Assembly (NCBI GenBank): GCA_041493345.1
Contig: JBGPYQ010000047.1
Location: 1 to 18,198 of the forward strand
Reading direction: 5' to 3'
DNA: 18,198 nucleotides
Source: VBDM01 sp041493345
GTDB lineage: Bacteria; Pseudomonadota; Gammaproteobacteria; Burkholderiales; SG8-39
Part shown: positions 14,136-18,198 of the stretch, one piece after another
How the letters are laid out: each line of letters opens with the position of its first letter
How positions within the stretch are numbered: the first letter of the stretch is position 1
Made by a program: the position numbers and the translations under genes
The notes under the pieces: generated by a model
Seen by the model: the letters and a program-made list of their open reading frames with translations, nothing else
Databases searched by the model: none
What the model was told of the DNA's origin: nothing

Positions 14136-14804
14136 ATGAGCCCTGACGAGCTTTCCCGCTGGCGCAGGACCGAGCGCGGCCGGCTGCTTGCGGAACGTGC
14201 GGCGCTGACGGAAGAGGCGCTTGCCGGACTGCGCTCGAGGATCGACATTCACCTACAACGCGCTTTCCCTGATCTGGTGGACGGGATCCTCGCGTTTTGC
14301 TGGCCGTACAGGAACGAATACGACGTCCGGCATCTGGTGGCGGCCCTGCGCCGGCGCGGCGCGACTACTGCGTTGCCGATGGTGGTCGCGCAAAAAAAGC
14401 CGTTGATTTTTCGCGAATGGCACCCCGGCGTGAAATTGGCCGAGGGGCCGCTCGGCATTCCCTACCCCGAGGCTTCAGCTCAAGTGTTTCCCGACCACGT
14501 GCTGCTGCCCATGCTCGGCTGGGACGCGGAAGGCTATCGCCTGGGCTATGGCGGCGGGTTCTTCGACCGCACGCTCGCGGCGTTGAAGAAGCGTCCGCGC
14601 GTCATCGGCGTGTCGTATGAGTCCGCGTACCTGCGGACGATTTATCCGCAGCCCTACGATATCCCCGTGGATTTCGTCGTCACCGAGCGCGGCGTGCACC
14701 GGCGCGAGCCTGAGGGTCTCAAGTTCCTCGACGATCCGCAATCCTTCTCATCGCCGCCCTGCTACGCGGGCGAGATCGCCCCCGATTACTTTGGAGAGAA
14801 GTAG
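14136..14804 (+). CDS. 5-formyltetrahydrofolate cyclo-ligase
   Basis: This enzyme converts 5-formyl-THF to 5,10-methenyl-THF with ATP, salvaging folate in the cytoplasm (YgfA/MTHFS family). The 222-residue protein has the basic N-terminal helix (RWRRTERGRLL), 'ILAFCWPYRNEYDV' (51-64) and the signature 'GYRLGYGGGFFDRTLA' (133-148). After the domain comes an extra tail of about 25 residues (198-222) containing SSPPCYAGEIAPDYFG, which standard 190-200-residue members lack. The ATG at 14136 has GGGG about nine bases upstream. The slt start is 75 bases away on the other strand. In E. coli 6S RNA precedes this gene, but this gap is too short to hold it. It converges with ilvA, with 24 bases between stops. 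Confidence 0.94.
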   Translation: MSPDELSRWRRTERGRLLAERAALTEEALAGLRSRIDIHLQRAFPDLVDGILAFCWPYRNEYDVRHLVAALRRRGATTALPMVVAQKKPLIFREWHPGVKLAEGPLGIPYPEASAQVFPDHVLLPMLGWDAEGYRLGYGGGFFDRTLAALKKRPRVIGVSYESAYLRTIYPQPYDIPVDFVVTERGVHRREPEGLKFLDDPQSFSSPPCYAGEIAPDYFGEK

Positions 14805-14821
14805 CGTGCGCCGTGCGCACG
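14805..14821. terminator. Hairpin between convergent cyclo-ligase and ilvA genes
   Basis: CGTGCGC and GCGCACG form a perfect seven-base stem around the loop CGT. It begins immediately after the cyclo-ligase stop and is followed on the plus strand by TCGTTCGTT. It is plausible as a bidirectional terminator, although the T-run is poor. Confidence 0.45.
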
Positions 14822-14828
14822 TCGTTCG

Positions 14829-16364
14829 TTAGCCGAGGAACAGGCGGTAAGCGGGGTTGCGTGTCTCGTCCACGCAGGGGTAGCCCAGCACATCGAGGAA
14901 GCGCTGGAATTCGCGCATTTCGTGCCGCGGCACCTGCATGCCGACCAAAACGCGGCCGTGGTCTCCCCCCAGATTGCGGTAGTGAAAAAGGCTGATGTTC
15001 CAGTCGGTGCGCATGTTCGAGAGAAAATTCATCAGCGCGCCGGGCCGTTCGGGAAACTCGAAGCGGTAGAGCAACTCGTACGGCGCGCCGCGGGCGCCCT
15101 TTGCGGCCCCGAGCGGCGCGTGGCCCCCGACCATGTGGCGCACATGCAGCTTGGCCATCTCGTCATCGGAGAGGTCGAGCGTCTTCAGGCCGTGTCGCTC
15201 GAGAACCTTGACGATCTTCGCGGTTTCGCCGCGGTTATGCACCTCAACGCCGACAAATACGTGGGCCTGCCTTGGATCTGCGATGCGGTAATTGAACTCG
15301 GTGATATTGCGCGCGCCCAGCGTGGCGCAGAACTTCTTGAAGCTCCCCGGGCGCTCGGGGATGGTGACCGCAAGGATCGCCTCGCGGTGCCCGCCCATCT
15401 CGGCGCGCTCGGCCACGAAGCGCAGCCGGTCGAAGTTGCAATTCGCGCCGGAGGCGACCGCGATCAGCTTCTTCCCGCGCACACCCCCCCGCTCGACATA
15501 GGCCTTGGCGCCGGCGATGGCCAGCGCGCCGGCGGGCTCCAGGATCGAGCGCGTGTCCTCGAACACGTCCTTGATCGCGGCGCAGATCTGGTCGGTGTCG
15601 ACGAGAATTACTCCGTCGAGCAGCTCCCGGCACAGGCGGAACGTTTCCTCGCCCACCTGTTTTACGGCGACGCCGTCGGCGAAAAGGCCCACGTGCTCGA
15701 GCACCACGCGCCGCCCCGCCTTCAGCGAGCGCGCCATGGCGTCGGCGTCAACGGGCTCGACGCCGATCACCTTGATCGCCGGGCGCAGCCGCTTGAGGTA
15801 GGACGCGATGCCGGATGCCAGCCCGCCTCCGCCGATGGCGACGAACACGGCGTGGATGGGGTGCGCAGTCTGGCGCAGGATTTCCATGCCGATCGTGCCC
15901 TGCCCGGCGATCACGTCGGGATCATCATAGGGATGAACGAAGCCGAGCTTCCTGGCCTTGCCGATTCGCGTCGCTTCGGCTTGGGCCTCGTCGTAGGAAT
16001 CGCCGTGCAGAACGACTTCCGCGCCGCGCGCCTTGACCGCGTCAACCTTGATCTTGGGGGTCGTCACCGGCATCACGATGACCGCCCTGCAGCCGAGTTT
16101 CTGCGCGGAGAGCGCCACGCCCTGGGCGTGGTTGCCGGCGGAGGAGGCGATCACGCCGCGGCGGAGGTCCCGCGCGGCCATGTTCGCCATCTTGTTGTAG
16201 GCGCCGCGCAGCTTGAAGGAGAACACCGGCTGCATGTCTTCGCGCTTGAGCATCAGGCGGTTGCCGAGCCGCGCCGAAAGATTGGGCGCGACCTCGAGCG
16301 GCGTCTCCACGGCCACGTCGTATACGCGCGCCCTGAGAATCCGCTCGAGATAGTCGTTTCGCAT
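14829..16364 (-). CDS. ilvA: Biosynthetic threonine ammonia-lyase IlvA
   Basis: IlvA is the PLP enzyme that deaminates threonine to 2-oxobutanoate, the first committed step to isoleucine; it is cytoplasmic and normally inhibited by isoleucine. The 511-residue product matches the long biosynthetic form (E. coli 514). The PLP lysine is Lys51 in 'SFKLRGAYNKM', followed by SAGNHAQG (75-82) and the phosphate-binding GGGGLASG (178-185). Two ACT-like regulatory domains follow: 'HREAILAVTIPERPGSFKKF' and 'YELLYRFEFPERPGALMNFL'. ATG 16364 (MRNDYLERIL) fits the family. ATG 16397 is in frame 11 codons upstream, with a G-run just before it, and cannot be excluded. The leader is unusual, with C-run/G-run hairpins at 16371-16417. 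Confidence 0.96.
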   Translation of the reverse strand: MRNDYLERILRARVYDVAVETPLEVAPNLSARLGNRLMLKREDMQPVFSFKLRGAYNKMANMAARDLRRGVIASSAGNHAQGVALSAQKLGCRAVIVMPVTTPKIKVDAVKARGAEVVLHGDSYDEAQAEATRIGKARKLGFVHPYDDPDVIAGQGTIGMEILRQTAHPIHAVFVAIGGGGLASGIASYLKRLRPAIKVIGVEPVDADAMARSLKAGRRVVLEHVGLFADGVAVKQVGEETFRLCRELLDGVILVDTDQICAAIKDVFEDTRSILEPAGALAIAGAKAYVERGGVRGKKLIAVASGANCNFDRLRFVAERAEMGGHREAILAVTIPERPGSFKKFCATLGARNITEFNYRIADPRQAHVFVGVEVHNRGETAKIVKVLERHGLKTLDLSDDEMAKLHVRHMVGGHAPLGAAKGARGAPYELLYRFEFPERPGALMNFLSNMRTDWNISLFHYRNLGGDHGRVLVGMQVPRHEMREFQRFLDVLGYPCVDETRNPAYRLFLG

Positions 16365-16370
16365 GCCGGT

Positions 16371-16417
16371 CCGCACCCCCTGGAAAGGGGTCCTCATGTA
16401 CCCCCCTTTGGGGGGGT
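16371..16417 (-). promoter_or_regulatory. Paired C-run/G-run hairpins in the ilvA leader
   Basis: Read on the minus strand, ACCCCCC-type and GGGGGGT arms separated by AAA (16400-16417) form one hairpin. A second, shorter CCCC...GGGG hairpin (about 16375-16390) follows directly. The first overlaps the G-run that could serve as ribosome site for the ATG at 16397, and the second lies before the ATG at 16364. The four arms could also pair in the alternative order. Function is inferred only. Confidence 0.5.
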
Positions 16418-16444
16418 GGTCGCTACTCTACACGAGACCGGCTT

Positions 16445-16474
16445 TTGCCTCTATCCCGGCGGTGTGGGTAGAAT
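16445..16474 (+). promoter_or_regulatory. Candidate σ70 promoter for the 90-residue hypothetical gene
   Basis: TTGCCT (16445-16450) and TAGAAT (16469-16474) are spaced by 18 bases. They match consensus at four and five of six positions and stand 18 bases before the ATG. Confidence 0.45.
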
Positions 16475-16492
16475 GCCGGTTCGGGAGGAGCA

Positions 16493-16765
16493 ATGCAGGT
16501 CCAGTCAAAAAAAGCGCGCGCTAGAAAGGCAAAGTCGGCGTTCTGGGAGCGCGGCTACCTGTCCCACGGCTACTGGCTGGGCAAGGACCGCGCGGGTCAG
16601 GTCAAGCTCGGACCGCACGGTCAATGGGACGGGGTCTACCGCTGGCAGGCGGGCAATCACACGGGCGAGGCGGCGACGCTGGAAGAAGCCAAGCGCGCGG
16701 TGGAAGGGGCGGTGCTCGTCGGCGCGAGCCAGCTGCCGCTGTTCGGAGCGGAGCGGGACAACTGA
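16493..16765 (+). CDS. Small hypothetical protein, possibly a conserved betaproteobacterial domain
   Basis: This 90-residue protein is not assigned to a named family. The N-terminus is strongly basic (Lys/Arg-rich, residues 6-15). It is followed by an aromatic and Gly-rich region that looks like a small β-sheet: 'ERGYLSHGYWLGKDRAGQVK', 'GPHGQWDGVYRWQAGNHTG'. An amphipathic helix (ATLEEAKRAVEGAVL) and the short end LPLFGAERDN complete it. The regular pattern and codon use fit a real gene. A strong ribosome site (GGAGGAG at 16484-16490) is next to the ATG. It has no signal peptide, membrane segment or cysteine. The basic tail plus a small β domain could bind nucleic acid, but this is a guess. 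It converges with uvrD, and its stop codon lies in the hairpin shared by both genes. Confidence 0.75.
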   Translation: MQVQSKKARARKAKSAFWERGYLSHGYWLGKDRAGQVKLGPHGQWDGVYRWQAGNHTGEAATLEEAKRAVEGAVLVGASQLPLFGAERDN

Positions 16766-16786
16766 CTTCAGCTACGCTGAAGTCAG
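16762..16786. terminator. Perfect 10-base hairpin spanning both convergent stop codons
   Basis: CTGACTTCAG and CTGAAGTCAG pair perfectly around the loop CTACG. The left arm contains the TGA of the small plus-strand gene, the loop contains the TAG of uvrD, and the right arm encodes the last residues of UvrD. It has no T-run on either strand. It could still halt transcription or protect both 3' ends. Confidence 0.55.
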
Positions 16787-18198
16787 CTTCGCGTATTCGA
16801 GCGCAAGCCATTTCATTCCCTGCCGTCCGAAATTGACCTGCAGCCGCGCGTCGGCGCCGGATCCTTCGGCATTGACGATCACGCCCTGGCCGAATTTCGG
16901 ATGCAGCACCGCCTGGCCGATGCGGAATCCGTGGCCCGCCCGCGCCGGCGAGGCGGCTTTCCCGGGTGGCGTCGCCCACGCCACATCTTCGAACTTTCCG
17001 ATGCCCAGGCGCGGCCTGAGCCACTTGACGGCGTCTTCGGGAATTTCATCGAGAAAGCGGGAGGCGACGTTGTAACGGGTCTGCCCGTGAAGCATGCGCG
17101 TCTGGGCGAACGAGAGGTAAAGCCGCGTCCTCGCACGCGTGATCGCCACGTACATCAGCCGCCGCTCCTCCTCCAGACCGTCGTCCTCGAGAACGCTCTG
17201 CTCGTGTGGAAACAGTCCTTCTTCCAAACCGGTAATGAACACCGCGTGGAATTCCAGGCCCTTGGCCGAATGCACCGTCATCAACTGCAGTGCGTCGGCC
17301 CCTTCGGCCGCCTGGTTGTCGCCCGACTCGAGCGCGGCATGCGCCAGAAACGCCGGCAAATCATTTTCGTCCTCCTGCACGAAGGCGGCCGCGGCGTTGA
17401 CCAGCTCGTGCAGGTTCTCGACGCGGTCGGCGCCGTCTTTGTCGCCCTGGTAATGCGCAAGGAGCCCGCTTTTCTGGAGCATCACCCCGACCGCCTCGGG
17501 CAACGGAAGATTCTGCGTCTCCGCCTTGAGGGATTCGATGATGCGCACAAACGCTGAAACCGCGGCCCCCGCCTTGCCCGGGAGCCGCAAGGCGGCCTGA
17601 ACCAGGCTCGTTCCGGCCGACTTCGCCGCATCCTGCAGCTGCTCCAGCGTCCTCGCGCCTATGCCTCGCGCCGGGAAATTGGCCACCCGCAGGAAGGCGC
17701 CGTCGTCGTCGGCATTGGCGGCAAGACGAAGATAGGCGAGCGCGTGCTTGATTTCCATGCGCTCGAAAAACCGCAGGCCGCCGTAGACGCGATACGGCAT
17801 GCCGTTCGAGAACAGCGCGTGCTCGATGACGCGTGACTGGGCGTTGGAGCGGTACAGGACGGCCATGTCGGCGAGCCTCAGGCCATCGCGCGCAAGGGCC
17901 TGCACCTCTTCGGTGATCCAGTGCGCCTCGTAGCCGTCGGTCTGGGCCTCGTAAATGCGCACCGGCTCGCCGTGCCCTGCCGCGGTCCACAGATTCTTGC
18001 CCAGGCGCTTGCGGTTGTGGGCGATGAGCTCATTGGCGGCGGCGAGGATATGGGCGTGCGAGCGGTAGTTCTGCTCCAGGCGAATTACGTTCTCGACGCG
18101 GAATTCGCGCTCGAAATCGGCCATGTTGCCGACGTTGGCGCCGCGGAAGGCGTAGATCGACTGGTCGTCATCGCCCACCGCGAATACGGCATTCCCTC
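16772..18198 (-). CDS. uvrD: UvrD/PcrA-type superfamily 1 DNA helicase, N-terminus beyond window
   Basis: This is the C-terminal portion (about 475 codons) of an ATP-dependent 3'-5' DNA helicase acting in nucleotide excision and mismatch repair. The frame runs off the right edge, so the Walker A region is not in view. Visible motifs in order are 'VGDDDQSIYAFRGA' (motif III), 'RLEQNYRSHAHIL' (IV), 'ALQLMTVHSAKGLEFHAVF' followed by 'EGLFPHE' (V), and 'EEERRLMYVAITRARTRLYL' (VI). The end 'HPKFGQGVIVNAEGSGADAR' with 'QVNFGRQGMKWL' is the Tudor-like C-terminal domain of UvrD/PcrA, which contacts RNA polymerase and distinguishes it from Rep. The assignment to UvrD/PcrA rather than another SF1 helicase rests on this tail. 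Confidence 0.94.
   Translation of the reverse strand, partial: GNAVFAVGDDDQSIYAFRGANVGNMADFEREFRVENVIRLEQNYRSHAHILAAANELIAHNRKRLGKNLWTAAGHGEPVRIYEAQTDGYEAHWITEEVQALARDGLRLADMAVLYRSNAQSRVIEHALFSNGMPYRVYGGLRFFERMEIKHALAYLRLAANADDDGAFLRVANFPARGIGARTLEQLQDAAKSAGTSLVQAALRLPGKAGAAVSAFVRIIESLKAETQNLPLPEAVGVMLQKSGLLAHYQGDKDGADRVENLHELVNAAAAFVQEDENDLPAFLAHAALESGDNQAAEGADALQLMTVHSAKGLEFHAVFITGLEEGLFPHEQSVLEDDGLEEERRLMYVAITRARTRLYLSFAQTRMLHGQTRYNVASRFLDEIPEDAVKWLRPRLGIGKFEDVAWATPPGKAASPARAGHGFRIGQAVLHPKFGQGVIVNAEGSGADARLQVNFGRQGMKWLALEYAKLTSA

Noticed and set aside
14061..14252. N-terminal extension of Slt to the upstream ATG
   Set aside because: It would lie antisense within the cyclo-ligase gene and would put 64 residues before an evident signal peptide.
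14922..17075. Open reading frame of 717 codons on the plus strand
   Set aside because: It is antisense to ilvA and the end of uvrD and spans their junction; its composition (Ala, Arg, Asp, His) is that of a mirror frame and it has no family motif.
1..18198. CRISPR array, tRNA, transposase or phage genes
   Set aside because: No spaced direct repeats, cloverleaf-like sequences with conserved arms, or integrase/transposase motifs were recognised on either strand.

Overview
The window is compact, GC-rich chromosomal DNA of a proteobacterium, most likely a betaproteobacterium. The evidence is gene content and order: ttcA beside a FolM-like reductase with a MidA-type methyltransferase divergent from it; Slt-type transglycosylase, NDUFA9-like protein and cca in a row; a DUF3750 protein; and a biosynthetic IlvA with two ACT domains. 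No tRNA, rRNA, insertion sequence, integrase or CRISPR array was seen. The longest stretches without a gene are only about 140 to 150 bases (1409-1557 and 7436-7573).

Layout: 1-507 (-) is the start of a MetE/UROD-like hypothetical protein cut by the window edge. 590-1408 (-) is an exported DUF3750 protein. 1558-3861 (-) is a tight three-gene unit: FolM-like pteridine reductase, exported intradiol dioxygenase, and the tRNA 2-thiocytidine enzyme TtcA. 3901-5046 (+) is a MidA-like methyltransferase, divergent from that unit by 39 bases. 5105-7435 (+) is a redox module: membrane cytochrome b, Tat-exported molybdopterin oxidoreductase with a lipobox, a small secreted Met/Lys-rich peptide, and a diheme cytochrome c. 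7574-8191 (-) is a YfcG-like glutathione transferase and 8272-8466 (+) is a DUF2905 membrane protein. 8397-14060 (-) holds Slt, NDUFA9-like protein, Cca and a membrane-anchored C13 (legumain/caspase-like) peptidase. 14136-14804 (+) is 5-formyltetrahydrofolate cyclo-ligase. 14829-16364 (-) is IlvA. 16493-16765 (+) is a small conserved-looking hypothetical protein. 16772-18198 (-) is the C-terminal two thirds of a UvrD/PcrA helicase, cut by the right edge.

Most of this is housekeeping: tRNA maturation and modification, folate, isoleucine synthesis, cell wall turnover and DNA repair. The most interesting part is 5105-7435. The cytochrome b, YedY-like enzyme and Met-rich peptide match the plan of the YedY1/YedZ1/MrpX hypochlorite-scavenging system described in Azospira, in which a periplasmic Met-rich peptide is oxidised and then re-reduced by a molybdoenzyme. 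Here a diheme cytochrome c with two copies of the same heme module is added, so either direction of electron flow is possible.

Other points of note are the C13 peptidase whose 3' end overlaps the DUF2905 gene tail to tail by 70 bases, a Cca without a visible HD motif, a secreted ring-cleavage dioxygenase inside a pteridine/tRNA-modification operon, and perfect or near-perfect hairpins at the convergent gene junctions.
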